This document shows positions 8,600-17,805 of a DNA stretch of 64,000 nt, one piece after another. This DNA comes from Rhizobium sp. C1 (GTDB taxonomy: Bacteria > Pseudomonadota > Alphaproteobacteria > Rhizobiales > Rhizobiaceae), in contig NZ_JAJNCY010000007.1 of assembly GCF_021026335.1 (NCBI RefSeq), forward strand, positions 1-64,000, in the 5' to 3' direction. The notes beneath the pieces are model-generated. The model did no database searches and was not told where the DNA came from. It saw nothing but the letters and a program-made list of their open reading frames with translations. How positions within the stretch are numbered: the first letter of the stretch is position 1; the number at the start of each line of letters is the position of its first letter. Both the position numbers and the translations under genes were made by a program.

Positions 8600-9768
8600 C
8601 CGCGAAGACCCAGAAAGGCCTGGCAAAACGCCTTGCGCTGACACTTGCGGCAGCCGCACTCCTCTCCCCGCTCCTGATGCCGCTTGCGGCCCATGCCGGC
8701 TCGCCGCTCGGCATCGGCACGGCAGAACCCTCGTTCAACACGTCCGGCTTCGGCGGCCCCTTCCTCATGTGGGTCAATTTCGAACAGCAGCGCTTCTATC
8801 GCGCGCTGACGCAATCGCTCATCGCCATGCGCCAGGACCCGTGGAAGCTCTGGACGCTGGTCAGCCTCTCCTTCCTCTACGGTGTCTTCCACGCAGCAGG
8901 ACCGGGACACGGCAAGGCCGTCATCTCCTCCTACATGATCGCCAACGAGATCCAGCTGAGGCGCGGCATCCTCATCGCGATCATCTCGTCCTTCCTGCAG
9001 GGCATCACCGCGCTCCTCGTCGTCGGCGCCGCCTATCTCATCCTGCGTGGAACCTCGATCACGCTCACCAACGCCACCGACTTCCTCGAACAGGGCAGCT
9101 ACCTGCTGGTCGCCGGTTTCGGTTTCTGGATGCTGGTGCGCAAGGTGCGCAGCCTCGTCAGCAGATCGCCACGCCGCGCCGCAGCGCCGGTAATCGCCGG
9201 CATGCCGGCAGGCATGGAATTCCACGCACATGACGACGACGCCTATTGTGGCTGCGACCACACCGCCGTCCAGCGCCTGGCCCCCGCCAAATCAGGCCTC
9301 AAGGGCTTCAACCTGATCCCAGGCTCTGCCCAGCCGACCGGCCTCCTCGGCGCCGGCAATGCGAACCGCACCGCCGTCGCCGATTTCTGCGAAGAATGCG
9401 GCCACGCCCACATGCCCTCCCCGCAATCGCTCGGCGGCGAGAATTTCAGCCTTAAGGAAGCCTTCTCGGCCGTCGTCGCCGTGGGGCTCCGCCCCTGCTC
9501 CGGCGCGATCATCGTCGTGACCTTCTCGCTGCTCAACAGCCTCTATCTCGGCGGCATCCTCTCCGTCTTCGCCATGTCCATAGGCACCGCCATCACCGTC
9601 TCCCTTCTCGCCATCACCGCCGTCTCAGCCAAGGGCCTGGCCGTGAAACTCGCGGGCGACGGAACAGTGGGCGTGAAGATCGGCACGGCGATCGAAATCT
9701 TGGGCGCGGCGTTTGTGATGGCGCTGGGCATCGTGCTGTTTCTGGCGACGCGGCAGTTTGTGCATTGA
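8593..9768 (+). CDS. NicO-family nickel/cobalt transporter (RcnA-like exporter)
   Basis: This inner-membrane metal transporter of 391 residues has a signal-like first helix, about six further TM segments, and the NicO motif 'GVFHAAGPGHGKAVISSYM' near residue 105. A large central loop contains metal-ligand-rich stretches, 'FHAHDDDAYCGCDH' and 'CEECGHAH'. The second conserved 'GLRPCSGAI' motif follows. It is translated in overlap with DUF1007. Homologues export Ni2+ or Co2+ (RcnA) or move related metals, and the histidine- and cysteine-rich loop fits metal sensing or relay. No RcnR-like regulator is adjacent. Confidence 0.88.
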   Translation: MLTAKTQKGLAKRLALTLAAAALLSPLLMPLAAHAGSPLGIGTAEPSFNTSGFGGPFLMWVNFEQQRFYRALTQSLIAMRQDPWKLWTLVSLSFLYGVFHAAGPGHGKAVISSYMIANEIQLRRGILIAIISSFLQGITALLVVGAAYLILRGTSITLTNATDFLEQGSYLLVAGFGFWMLVRKVRSLVSRSPRRAAAPVIAGMPAGMEFHAHDDDAYCGCDHTAVQRLAPAKSGLKGFNLIPGSAQPTGLLGAGNANRTAVADFCEECGHAHMPSPQSLGGENFSLKEAFSAVVAVGLRPCSGAIIVVTFSLLNSLYLGGILSVFAMSIGTAITVSLLAITAVSAKGLAVKLAGDGTVGVKIGTAIEILGAAFVMALGIVLFLATRQFVH

Positions 9769-9948
9769 GGTGAGGATTTTCGAGTCCTCAGACGACGGAA
9801 AATGCTTCACTGGCAAAGCGCCGCACGTCTCCACAGGCTGACAAAAGGTCGAGATTTGGCACCCTTTACAAGGGTATGGCGGTGCAATTCAGCTTAAAGG
9901 CGATATATAAAATACGGGAATCATGTTTGCTCTATATTGGAACGCAAC

Positions 9949-11745
9949 TTGCCCCAACGATCCCGGACACACCAGCTTGAAGACAAGTCAATAAACGAAT
10001 TCAAAAGGCTACTGCCAGAACAATGGGTATGCCGGGAAAAAGGTCGCGACTATGGCGTCGACCTAGAAGTCGAAATTTTTGATGACACTGGTCAAGCAAC
10101 AGGATTCTTCTTCTACGTTCAACTCAAAGCTACGGACGACGCCGAGAAATTCGACAAAGTCACGGTCAAAATAGATCGATTGAACTATCTGGCTTCATTA
10201 AACGTTCCAGCCATAATCGCGAGATATTGCGAACCCACCAATGGTTGGAAATGGATTTGGAATCATGAAGCATTTGCTCAGGTTGGGCAGGACGCACAAA
10301 CCGTCAGCCTCGATGTTCCCAACGATTGGACTCAAGAGACCCCGTCAGGGATAGCAAGCTACATTAATGCACTGCGTAGAATGCAGAACGCGGATCAAAA
10401 TGAAAGCGTTTTCATTGAAGTTGAAAATCACACAGCATCATTTGCGTATTTTTCCGCCTGTGAAAAGGTTCTCCGCGAATATTCGAAAATGCTTTCTTTT
10501 ATAAAATTCAGAAAGGGAGATACTAAAAGCCTGAGCCTAAAAATACAGCTTAAAGATGGTTTTCTAAGAATTGATTTCGCCCATGTAGGCTATCTGGATA
10601 TCAAAATAGATGAGTATTCCTTGGAAAAAATTGCGGCAGCACTGGTTTATGGCGTGCCTGCTGTCCTTCTCAAGATGGGTCTCTCTGCACACGCCAAATC
10701 AGCCGCATTGTTCTGCCTGAGGGAAAATATACGCACGCAGCAAAAGGGTTTGGCACTTGAAGTTTGCCGAGCGTTGCTAGGCGACCCTCAGAACGCAACC
10801 GATCTAGCGATACTGAATGACGTCCACGCAGAACAGGACAATTTCTACGGCAGTTTTGTCATGTCGCTGATGGGGAGCAATGGGAATGATAACCGTGTTT
10901 CGCAGGCCCTTGAGAAATTAAACGGAGCGGCGGCAGAAGCGGCAATTGAACGAGGCCGTAATCCTTCAACTATATTCTACTCGCTAGGCAATAGCCAAGC
11001 TTCCATGGGATTGTACCGTCACGCCATCAGGTCATTCAACCGCGCGCGCAAATTTGAACCAGACTATCTCTCAAGGTTTTATTTTCTAAGTGAGTTGGGA
11101 GGCTCTTTGTTTTTTGCGAATAAATACAAGTGCGCAGTAAGAGCCTACGAGGCTGCCTTCTCGATTGAAAAGACAGCAACGGCACAGTTTCGATTAGCGG
11201 ATGCTAGACTATATGCCGGTTACTTTGAGGAGGCCGCCGCTACCTTCGAAGAAATCGAACAGACTTCCGAAGCAAGCCTGTCCGCAGAAATCAGGCTGAA
11301 AACTTACTTAACGAAATGGCTAATATGGAGCAATTTTGACGTCAAGCCGTCTGACGCGAAAAAGCTCCACACCATTATGGTTGAATCTATCGAGCGTGAG
11401 GACTTGCTCAACGCACACTGTGCTCTTTTGGCCCTAGCACTTCTAACGCCACAAATGCCGGAACCTTGGGCCGGTTTTCTCCATATCTGCTTTCTCATTT
11501 CGGAGCACGAGATGATGCTTGATGCAATGACTACAGCGTATGTTGAATGTGGGGCAGAAGCTTACAGCATTTGCAGACAAAGACTGTTGGACGCGAACCA
11601 AATCCTTGAGGAATCTACCGCAATGGAAGAGCTTGACGCGCTTTTCGCAGAAGCCCGAAGGATTGGTGAATCGCGAGCCCCGGCACCTGTCACTTTTCGA
11701 GTGATTGGTCAAAATGGACCAGAAGCGGTATTTACGAAAAAATAG
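9949..11745 (+). CDS. DUF4365-domain protein with C-terminal TPR repeats
   Basis: The roughly 598-residue product starts with a DUF4365 domain (about residues 5–145). Its signature 'DYGVDLEVE…FFFYVQLKAT' resembles a PD-(D/E)XK nuclease core: a D near residue 38, E near 42, and Q-x-K near 58–60. A middle region of no clear family is followed by tetratricopeptide-like helical repeats (about 330–520). The start is a TTG at 9949, giving MPQRSRTHQLED as in relatives recalled from memory; TTG 9937 is the alternative. The gene is visibly AT-richer than its flanks and stands alone, ending 58 nt from the 3' end of tRNA-Phe, so it was probably acquired. A defence role is plausible but unproven. Confidence 0.8.
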   Translation: MPQRSRTHQLEDKSINEFKRLLPEQWVCREKGRDYGVDLEVEIFDDTGQATGFFFYVQLKATDDAEKFDKVTVKIDRLNYLASLNVPAIIARYCEPTNGWKWIWNHEAFAQVGQDAQTVSLDVPNDWTQETPSGIASYINALRRMQNADQNESVFIEVENHTASFAYFSACEKVLREYSKMLSFIKFRKGDTKSLSLKIQLKDGFLRIDFAHVGYLDIKIDEYSLEKIAAALVYGVPAVLLKMGLSAHAKSAALFCLRENIRTQQKGLALEVCRALLGDPQNATDLAILNDVHAEQDNFYGSFVMSLMGSNGNDNRVSQALEKLNGAAAEAAIERGRNPSTIFYSLGNSQASMGLYRHAIRSFNRARKFEPDYLSRFYFLSELGGSLFFANKYKCAVRAYEAAFSIEKTATAQFRLADARLYAGYFEEAAATFEEIEQTSEASLSAEIRLKTYLTKWLIWSNFDVKPSDAKKLHTIMVESIEREDLLNAHCALLALALLTPQMPEPWAGFLHICFLISEHEMMLDAMTTAYVECGAEAYSICRQRLLDANQILEESTAMEELDALFAEARRIGESRAPAPVTFRVIGQNGPEAVFTKK

Positions 11746-11802
11746 CGCAGCGTCAACCTAACACCACAATCTTTTCAACATCGATGTTACTAAAATGAAA
11801 AA

Positions 11803-11878
11803 TGGTGCCCGGAGGCGGATTTGAACCACCGACACGCGGATTTTCAATCCGCTGCTCTACCAACTGAGCTATCCGGGC
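11803..11878 (-). tRNA. tRNA-Phe (GAA)
   Basis: This is a complete cloverleaf: acceptor GCCCGGA/TCCGGGC, D-loop AGCTCAGTTGGTAGAGC, anticodon stem-loop GCGGATTGAAAATCCGC with GAA anticodon, T-arm GGTGGTTCAAATCCGCC, and an encoded CCA (11803–11805). Its 3' end faces the AT-rich DUF4365 gene, the usual side for integration at tRNA genes. Confidence 0.98.
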
Positions 11879-12036
11879 ACTTGTCGCTTGTGTGACCGGG
11901 TTTCTTCAAAAACCCGCCGGGTTTTCCCCGGAAGCGAGCGGGGTTATAGCATCTTGTTCGCGTGTGTCCAGCACCGGGGAGAAGTTTTTTGACTGTTTTT
12001 TGAAGAAAAATCGTCTTCTAGAATAATCGAGCAAAA

Positions 12037-12237
12037 TCAACGCTCAAAGTCGCGCTCGAAGCCGTCGGCCTTCTCTTCGTCTTCCGAAACGGGGATCGAA
12101 TAGGAGCCGTTGAGCCAGCGCGCCAGGTCGACATTGCGGCAGCGGTCGGAGCAGAAGGGATAGTGTTCGCGCGCGGACGGCTGCCCGCATTCGGGGCATG
12201 GGCGCGGTTTTCTCAAAGGTTCGACTTTTGCGGTCAT
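12037..12237 (-). CDS. yacG: DNA gyrase inhibitor YacG
   Basis: This 66-residue zinc-finger protein has the cysteine pairs CPEC (residues 14–17) and CSDRC (29–33), followed by the conserved 'DLARWLNGSYSIP' segment and an acidic tail. Family members bind and inhibit GyrB and are small like this one. The frame is open further upstream inside maf, but the ATG at 12237 lies 8 nt after the maf stop and gives the family N-terminus. It is co-transcribed with maf, as in most Rhizobiales. Confidence 0.93.
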   Translation of the reverse strand: MTAKVEPLRKPRPCPECGQPSAREHYPFCSDRCRNVDLARWLNGSYSIPVSEDEEKADGFERDFER

Positions 12238-12245
12238 CGGGCCTC

Positions 12246-12866
12246 TCAGCCTTCCTTCCAGCCCCGGCGGATGTCGAAGCCTTCGCCATCCAGAAGCTGC
12301 AGCGTTTCGGTCAGCGGAAGCCCGACGACGCTGGTATAGGAGCCGGCGAGCTTCTGCACGAAGGAGCCGGCAATGCCCTGGATGCCATAGCCACCCGCCT
12401 TGCCGCGCCATTCGCCGCTCTGCACATAGGCATCGATTTCGGCATTGGAAAGGCGCTTGAAGCGCACCTTGGTCTCGACGATGCGGCTGCGCGTGTGGCC
12501 CGACGGCGCAATCAGCGTCACGCCCGTGTAGACCCAATGCGCGCGGCCGGAGAGCAGGTTGAGGCAGGAATAGGCATCCGCCTCGTATTCCGCCTTGGGC
12601 AGGATGCGCCGGCCGACGGCGACCACCGTGTCAGCCGCCAGAACCCAGCCGCCCTTCATCTCCTCATCCGCACGCACGACGGCAAACGCAGCCTCGGCCT
12701 TTTCACGGGCGAGGCGCTGGGCGAGCGTGCGCGGATTTTCCGAGCGCTTCGGCGTCTCGTCGATATCCATCGGCAGGAGACGGGTGGGCTCGATGCGCGC
12801 TTGCGCGAGGAGTTCGACGCGGCGCGGCGAACCAGAGGCAAGAATGAGGGCTTGTTCGGTCGCCAT
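12246..12866 (-). CDS. maf: Maf/HAM1-like nucleotide pyrophosphatase
   Basis: Maf proteins hydrolyse non-canonical or modified nucleoside triphosphates (m7GTP, dTTP/UTP types) and were originally linked to septum formation. The 206-residue product has the N-terminal 'LASGSPRR' phosphate-binding motif (residues 10–17), 'VLAADTVV' with its catalytic Asp, and '[12 protein letters not shown]' near the C-terminus. Full length for the family. It lies between infA and yacG. A palindromic repeat and the infA terminator occupy the 125 nt upstream, so it probably has its own promoter. Confidence 0.94.
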   Translation of the reverse strand: MATEQALILASGSPRRVELLAQARIEPTRLLPMDIDETPKRSENPRTLAQRLAREKAEAAFAVVRADEEMKGGWVLAADTVVAVGRRILPKAEYEADAYSCLNLLSGRAHWVYTGVTLIAPSGHTRSRIVETKVRFKRLSNAEIDAYVQSGEWRGKAGGYGIQGIAGSFVQKLAGSYTSVVGLPLTETLQLLDGEGFDIRRGWKEG

Positions 12867-12910
12867 GGGATACGGTCGATGCGCCTGGGGCGGCGCTGCT
12901 CCGGTTTAGA

Positions 12911-12997
12911 GCAATTCCAGCGAAAGTGGGAACCGGTTTCGCGTCCGGAATTGCGTTGAAAAAACAGATAGTGCGTTTCGCCAGAAACGCACTATCT
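12911..12997. repeat. Palindromic intergenic repeat, copy beside infA
   Basis: gcaattcc (12911–12918) pairs with ggaattgc (12947–12954) around an inner 'gggaaccggtttcgcgtcc'. A second hairpin at 12966–12997 follows. The two-hairpin layout and the linker 'aaaaaacagatag' parallel the copy at 27536–27636 ('aaaacaaagagatag'). The first hairpin also recurs at 56515–56559. The second hairpin doubles as the infA terminator. Confidence 0.7.
12959..12997 (-). terminator. Intrinsic terminator overlapping the infA stop codon
   Basis: agatagtgcgtttc (12966–12979) and gaaacgcactatct (12984–12997) form a perfect 14-bp stem with a 4-nt loop, followed on the minus strand by T6 after a G (12964–12959). The TAG stop of infA (12994–12992) lies inside the stem. 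It is one of the strongest terminators in the window and separates infA from maf. Confidence 0.88.
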
Positions 12998-13210
12998 GAA
13001 ACGGTAGGTGATACGGCCCTTGGAGAGGTCGTAGGGGGTCATTTCGACGAGAACCTTGTCGCCGGCCAGAACGCGGATGCGGTTCTTGCGCATGCGGCCC
13101 GCGGTGTGGGCGATGATTTCATGTTCGTTTTCCAGCTTCACGCGGAAGGTCGCGTTGGGCAGGAGTTCGGTCACGATTCCCGGGAATTCGAGAACTTCTT
13201 CTTTTGCCAT
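12992..13210 (-). CDS. infA: Translation initiation factor IF-1
   Basis: This 72-residue single OB-fold protein binds the 30S A site with IF-2 and IF-3. The sequence '[46 protein letters not shown]' is the canonical IF-1 core and the length is exact. It stands between the phosphatase gene and maf with about 150 nt of upstream leader. Its stop codon sits within the stem of its own terminator. Confidence 0.98.
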   Translation of the reverse strand: MAKEEVLEFPGIVTELLPNATFRVKLENEHEIIAHTAGRMRKNRIRVLAGDKVLVEMTPYDLSKGRITYRFR

Positions 13211-13362
13211 TCAGACAGATCTTTCTTGCATGGTTTATGGGCCGGGGCAGAGGGCGCCGGCGAAAATTTTGCGGAAACTACACAATGCTTGGGCCTTTGT
13301 GAACCTCTGACATGCCGAAAAGGACGGCATGTTGCAAAAAACGTTCACATTCCAAGCGGCGT

Positions 13363-13812
13363 TCAGGTGAGCCGCTTCTGGATCAGCGTTTTCAGATGAT
13401 CCCGCACCTCTCGATAGGCGTCCAGGATCTGCTCGCGCGTGCCGCGCGCCACGCTCGGATCGGGCGTCGGCCAGTATTTGACATCGACCGAGAGCGAGCG
13501 GGTGAGTTCGAGGGCTGCGTGATGCGCCTCCGGCGCCAGCGTCACGATGAGGTCGAAATAGTCGTCCTCCAGCTCGTCCAGCGTCTGCGGCTGATGGCGG
13601 CCGATGGAAAGGCCCACTTCATCCAGGACGACATCGACGAAAGGATCGCGCTCGCCCGTGCGCACGCCGGCGGAGGCAATATAGGTACCCTTGGGCAGCA
13701 TGGATTTCGCCAGCGCCTCGGCCATCGGCGAGCGGATGGCATTCATGCCGCACATGAACAGGATCGCGCCCGGCCGTTTCTCCGTGCTTTCGCTGGCGGC
13801 CTCCTCCTCCAT
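13363..13812 (-). CDS. Low-molecular-weight tyrosine phosphatase / arsenate reductase-like protein
   Basis: This 149-residue protein of the LMW-PTP superfamily has its P-loop near residue 21 as 'CGMNAIRS', fitting CX5R(S), and an acidic 'PDP' late in the chain that would supply the general acid. In Rhizobiales a homologue sits between UPF0262 and infA. It begins 4 nt after the UPF0262 stop, so the two are translated as an operon after hisD. The physiological substrate is unknown; arsenate reduction is possible for the fold but not indicated by context. Confidence 0.88.
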   Translation of the reverse strand: MEEEAASESTEKRPGAILFMCGMNAIRSPMAEALAKSMLPKGTYIASAGVRTGERDPFVDVVLDEVGLSIGRHQPQTLDELEDDYFDLIVTLAPEAHHAALELTRSLSVDVKYWPTPDPSVARGTREQILDAYREVRDHLKTLIQKRLT

Positions 13813-13816
13813 GGGC

Positions 13817-14293
13817 TCAACCGCGCCAGTAGAGCACGCAGACCAGCGTGAAGAGCCGCCGCGCCGTATCGAAGTCGATCCTGATCTTGCCGGACAACCG
13901 GTCCATCAGCGTCTGCGAGCCCTCGTTATGGATGCCGCGCCGGCCCATGTCGATCGCCTCGATCTGGCTGGGCGTGGACGAGCGGATCGCCTGGTAATAG
14001 CTGTCGCAGATCATGAAGTAATCCTTGATGATCCGCCGGAACGGCGTCAGCGACAGGATATGCGTCGCCACCAGCTCATCGCCCTCGGTCTTGATGGTGA
14101 AGACGAGGCGCTGTTCGACCAGCGACAGATAGAGCTTGTAGGGACCCTTCTCGTGGCCCTCGGGCGCGAAGGAATTGTCCTCCAGCAGGTCGAAGATGGC
14201 AACCGCGCGCTCATGCTCCACATCGGGCGTCGAACGGCCGATCGTCTCGTCCAGAACGACATCGCAGAGCCTTTGCGTGGCCTTGTTCGCCAT
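13817..14293 (-). CDS. UPF0262 family protein
   Basis: This 158-residue protein of the conserved alphaproteobacterial family UPF0262 has no known function. Visible landmarks are '[27 protein letters not shown]' near the start and '[21 protein letters not shown]' in the C-terminal third. There is no signal peptide or TM segment. It starts 1 nt after the hisD stop and ends 4 nt before the phosphatase start, so it is tightly coupled to both. Confidence 0.9.
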   Translation of the reverse strand: MANKATQRLCDVVLDETIGRSTPDVEHERAVAIFDLLEDNSFAPEGHEKGPYKLYLSLVEQRLVFTIKTEGDELVATHILSLTPFRRIIKDYFMICDSYYQAIRSSTPSQIEAIDMGRRGIHNEGSQTLMDRLSGKIRIDFDTARRLFTLVCVLYWRG

Positions 14294-14294
14294 C

Positions 14295-15593
14295 TCAGCT
14301 CCCGAGGTTCAGACGGATGCCGACCGAGCGGGCATGGGCATCGAGCCCTTCGGACTTCGCAAGCGCAATGGCCGATGGCCCGAGCGCACGCAGCTGATCC
14401 GGGCCGAGGCGAAGGATCGATGTGCGCTTGACATATTCGAGCACAGAAAGGCCCGATGAGAAGCGCGCCGAACGCGCCGTCGGCAAAACGTGGTTCGAGC
14501 CGCCAACATAATCGCCGATGACTTCCGGCGTATGGCGGCCGACGAAGATGGCGCCCGCATTGCGGATGCCAGCCATCAGCGCATCGGGATCGGCCACGGC
14601 CAGTTCCAGATGCTCGGCGGCGATGCGATTGGCCAACGGCACGGCGCGCTCCAGCGCCGGCACGATGATCACCGCGCCATAGTCGCGCCAGCTGGCGGCG
14701 GCCGTATCGGCGCGCGGGAGCAGGCGAAGCTGGCGCTCCACCGCATCGCTGACCGACTTGGCAAAGGCTGCATCATCGGAAATGAGGATCGCCTGCGCGG
14801 CGGGGTCATGTTCGGCTTGGGCAAGGAGATCGGCGGCAATCCAGTCCGGATCATTGTCCTTGTCGGCAATGGCCAGCACTTCGGAGGGGCCGGCAATCAT
14901 GTCGATGCCGACCGTGCCGAAGACTTCGCGCTTGGCGGCCGCCACATAGGCATTGCCCGGCCCGACGATCTTCGCGACCGGCGCAATCGTCTCGGTGCCA
15001 TAGGCGAGGGCTGCGACAGCCTGGGCGCCGCCGATGCGGTAGATCTCGTCCACGCCGGCAATGCGGGCAGCGGCCAGTACGGTCGGGTTGATCTTGCCGC
15101 GCATGGCCGGCACGACCATGACGACGCGCGGCACGCCGGCCACCTTGGCCGGCAGTGCATTCATCAGCACCGAACTCGGATAACTCGCCGAACCGCCCGG
15201 CACATAAAGCCCGACCGCCTCGATCGCCGTCCAGCGCGAGCCGAGCCCGACGCCGATATCGTCTTCATAGATATCGTCCTTCGGCATCTGGCGGGCATGG
15301 TGCTTGGTGATGCGGGCAGCCGCAAGATGCAGCGCATCCAGCACTTCCGGCTCGACCTCAGCCAAAGCGTCCTCGATCTCCTCGGCCGTCACGCGCATCG
15401 GTGTTTCGGCAAAATCGAGCTGGTCGAAGCGCAGCGTATAATCCGCCAGAGCGGCATCGCCGCGGGCGCGCACATCGGCGATGATTTCGCGCACGGTCTG
15501 CCCGACATCTTCCGACACTTCACGCTTCGTCGTCAGGAAAGCGGCGAATTTCGCCTCGAAATCCGCCTCGCTCCAGTCAAGCCAAATTGCCAA
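14295..15593 (-). CDS. hisD: Histidinol dehydrogenase
   Basis: This is a zinc- and NAD-dependent enzyme catalysing the last two oxidations of histidine synthesis, L-histidinol to L-histidine. The 432-residue product has the usual length and motifs: '[24 protein letters not shown]', '[16 protein letters not shown]', '[14 protein letters not shown]' and '[18 protein letters not shown]'. It leads the run hisD–UPF0262–phosphatase with 1–4-nt gaps. No his operon neighbours are present, as is normal for dispersed his genes in rhizobia. Confidence 0.97.
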   Translation of the reverse strand: MAIWLDWSEADFEAKFAAFLTTKREVSEDVGQTVREIIADVRARGDAALADYTLRFDQLDFAETPMRVTAEEIEDALAEVEPEVLDALHLAAARITKHHARQMPKDDIYEDDIGVGLGSRWTAIEAVGLYVPGGSASYPSSVLMNALPAKVAGVPRVVMVVPAMRGKINPTVLAAARIAGVDEIYRIGGAQAVAALAYGTETIAPVAKIVGPGNAYVAAAKREVFGTVGIDMIAGPSEVLAIADKDNDPDWIAADLLAQAEHDPAAQAILISDDAAFAKSVSDAVERQLRLLPRADTAAASWRDYGAVIIVPALERAVPLANRIAAEHLELAVADPDALMAGIRNAGAIFVGRHTPEVIGDYVGGSNHVLPTARSARFSSGLSVLEYVKRTSILRLGPDQLRALGPSAIALAKSEGLDAHARSVGIRLNLGS

Positions 15594-15656
15594 TGCCCCA
15601 TTCCCTTCCGACGTCCCGCCCCTGAACAGGGACGGCTAAACCGATACCGCTATGCT

Positions 15657-16097
15657 CTAGGCATCCACCCGATGCTGCGGCTTCGATTTCGTTTCCCACG
15701 CGCCGCCGACATCGGCAAGCTGCGCTTCGATACATTCCACATCCAGCCGCACGACGCCGCCGCCGGCCAGAACCAGCTCGATCACGCCTTCCGGCCCCTC
15801 GCCCTGCTTTTCGAAGCGGATGGCCAGCAAGTCAAGCACGGCATCCCTGTTCTTGCGGTCGACGCCGGCGGATTTGACACCGCTGACCCGCTTGAACACC
15901 AGCGCCGCCTTGCGCCGCTCCAGCGGCCGCCCCTTTTCCGAGGCTGTTTCCCAGACGAAGCGATTGGCCGTCAGGGCAAATTGCTTCATTCGGGCATCGA
16001 AGGCGCATTCCGCCACCTTGAAAACCGAATCCTGCATATGGGCCGACACGATGTCGAGATCTTCTTCGTCCAGCGCCAGCAGTTTCAAACCACTCAT
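15657..16097 (-). CDS. DUF2948 family protein
   Basis: This 146-residue protein of alphaproteobacterial family DUF2948 has unknown function. It starts 'MSGLKLLALDEEDLDIVSAHMQD' and contains the conserved 'RFVWE' and 'RRKAALVFKRVSGVKS' segments. Its C-terminal half has a 'VIELVLAGGGVVRLDVECIEAQLADVG' beta-rich region. It has no TM or signal sequence. It lies between murA and hisD, the typical Rhizobiales order, and is probably in the same transcription unit as hisD. Confidence 0.9.
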   Translation of the reverse strand: MSGLKLLALDEEDLDIVSAHMQDSVFKVAECAFDARMKQFALTANRFVWETASEKGRPLERRKAALVFKRVSGVKSAGVDRKNRDAVLDLLAIRFEKQGEGPEGVIELVLAGGGVVRLDVECIEAQLADVGGAWETKSKPQHRVDA

Positions 16098-16211
16098 AGT
16101 CTCACCTTTGCGTCTTGCGCGCTGCCCGTACGCCTTATTGCTCTCGGGCAGCGCTCTTTGATACGCAGATAAGAAGCGATAGCCCGCCGCGCAACCGCGA
16201 GCAAGTTGGCA

Positions 16212-17504
16212 TCAATCGCTGATGCGTTCGACAATGGCGCCGCAACGCGTCAGCTTTTCTTCCAGCCGCTCGAAGCCGCGGTCGAGATGATAGACGCGCG
16301 AGACGATCGTCTCGCCTTCGGCTGCCAGACCGGCAATAACCAGCGACACGGACGCGCGAAGGTCGGTCGCCATGACCTGCGCACCCTTCAGCTTCGACAC
16401 GCCCTCGACGCGCGCCGTCTGGCCGTTGAGCGAAATCTTCGCGCCGAGACGGGCAAGCTCCTGCACATGCATGAAGCGGTTTTCGAAAATCGTCTCGGTG
16501 ATGTGCGAAATGCCCGTCGAACGGGTCATGAGACCCATGAACTGCGCCTGCAGGTCGGTCGGAAAGCCAGGATAGGGGTCTGTCACGACATCGACCGGCT
16601 TGATCGCATCGCCATGCCCGATGACGCGAATGCCGGTCGGCAGCGCAATGACCTCGGCGCCAGAGCGACGGATGGCTTCCAGCGCCGTATCGAGCAGATC
16701 GACGCTCGTGCCGTCCAGCGTCACGTCACCCCCGGCCATGGCGGCCGCCATGGCATAGGTGCCGGTTTCGATGCGATCGGGCAGCACGCGATGGCGCGCG
16801 CCGGAAAGCGACTTGACACCCTCGATGGTGATGGTCGACGTGCCGGCACCCGAAATCTTCGCGCCCATGGCGTTGAGGCAGTTGCAGAGATCGACGATTT
16901 CCGGCTCGCGCGCGGCATTGCCGATGACCATCGTGCCATTGGCGAGTGTTGCCGCCATGACGAGAACATGCGTCGCACCGACCGAGACCTTCGGGAAGGT
17001 GTAGCGCGTGCCGATCAGGCCACCCTTGGGCGCCTTGGCATTGATATAGCCGCCGTCGATTTCCATCTCGGCGCCCATCGCAGTCAGCCCCTCGATGAAG
17101 AGATCCACCGGACGCGTGCCGATGGCGCAACCGCCCGGCAGCGAAACGCGGCAGCGGCCTTCGCGCGCCAGAAGCGGCCCGATGACCCAGAACGAGGCGC
17201 GCATCTTGGAGACAAGCTCATAGGGCGCGGTCGTGTCGGCAATGGTGCGGCAGGTGAAATGGATGGTGCGGGAATAGGACCCGTCCTGATGCTCGCGGCG
17301 GCCATTCACGGAAATGTCGACGCCGTGGTTGCCGAGAATGCGCAGGAGCTGCTCGACGTCCGCCAGATGCGGCACATTTTCCAGCGTCAGCGTATCGCTG
17401 GTGAGAAGCGAGGCGATCATCAGCGGCAGGGCGGCATTCTTCGCGCCGGAGATGGGAATGATGCCGTTCAGCGGCTTGCCGCCGACAATGCGAATGCGAT
17501 CCAT
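16212..17504 (-). CDS. murA: UDP-N-acetylglucosamine 1-carboxyvinyltransferase MurA
   Basis: This is the cytosolic first committed enzyme of peptidoglycan synthesis, transferring enolpyruvate from PEP to UDP-GlcNAc. The 430-residue product has the fosfomycin-target catalytic loop '[15 protein letters not shown]' with its cysteine. It also has the N-terminal '[22 protein letters not shown]' substrate-binding motif and the C-terminal '[24 protein letters not shown]'. Full length. Single-copy essential gene, upstream of DUF2948. Confidence 0.97.
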   Translation of the reverse strand: MDRIRIVGGKPLNGIIPISGAKNAALPLMIASLLTSDTLTLENVPHLADVEQLLRILGNHGVDISVNGRREHQDGSYSRTIHFTCRTIADTTAPYELVSKMRASFWVIGPLLAREGRCRVSLPGGCAIGTRPVDLFIEGLTAMGAEMEIDGGYINAKAPKGGLIGTRYTFPKVSVGATHVLVMAATLANGTMVIGNAAREPEIVDLCNCLNAMGAKISGAGTSTITIEGVKSLSGARHRVLPDRIETGTYAMAAAMAGGDVTLDGTSVDLLDTALEAIRRSGAEVIALPTGIRVIGHGDAIKPVDVVTDPYPGFPTDLQAQFMGLMTRSTGISHITETIFENRFMHVQELARLGAKISLNGQTARVEGVSKLKGAQVMATDLRASVSLVIAGLAAEGETIVSRVYHLDRGFERLEEKLTRCGAIVERISD

Positions 17505-17805
17505 GGATGTATCTCTTTCAGGCGTCCGGATGACGCCGCTGTGTCAGATGTGACGGTCCCCATAACCCAAAGGCGCAGTGCCTTCAAGAAAGGCCGGAAA
17601 TATGGCCCCCTCGGCCAGTCGGACGCATGGTTTCCACCCCGATTGAGGATGATTTAGGGCAGGCTTGCTGGCCTTTTGGTGGACAATCGGGCGAGAGCTG
17701 AAGCAACCAGTGAACAGGCCAAAGAAGAAAGCGGATGATTCGGGCATCCGACGACAGTTCGACGCCCTTACCGCCCGCGTTGATAGCGCCTGCATACACC
17801 CGGCG
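17505..17805. other. Gene-free 301-nt stretch upstream of murA
   Basis: No convincing coding sequence or RNA was recognised between murA and the small basic protein gene. Open frames here read through the opposite strand of the neighbours and look random in composition. It must contain the murA promoter on the minus strand and the end of the small upstream gene. Confidence 0.4.

Noticed and set aside
9770-9948. Direct repeat of the tRNA-Phe 3' end as an attachment site for the DUF4365 islet
   Set aside because: I looked for the tRNA 3' sequence near the gene's far side and found no convincing match, so no att sites are claimed.
14490-16172. A 560-residue plus-strand open frame over hisD/DUF2948
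   Set aside because: It lies opposite hisD, an unmistakable full-length gene; no domain is visible.
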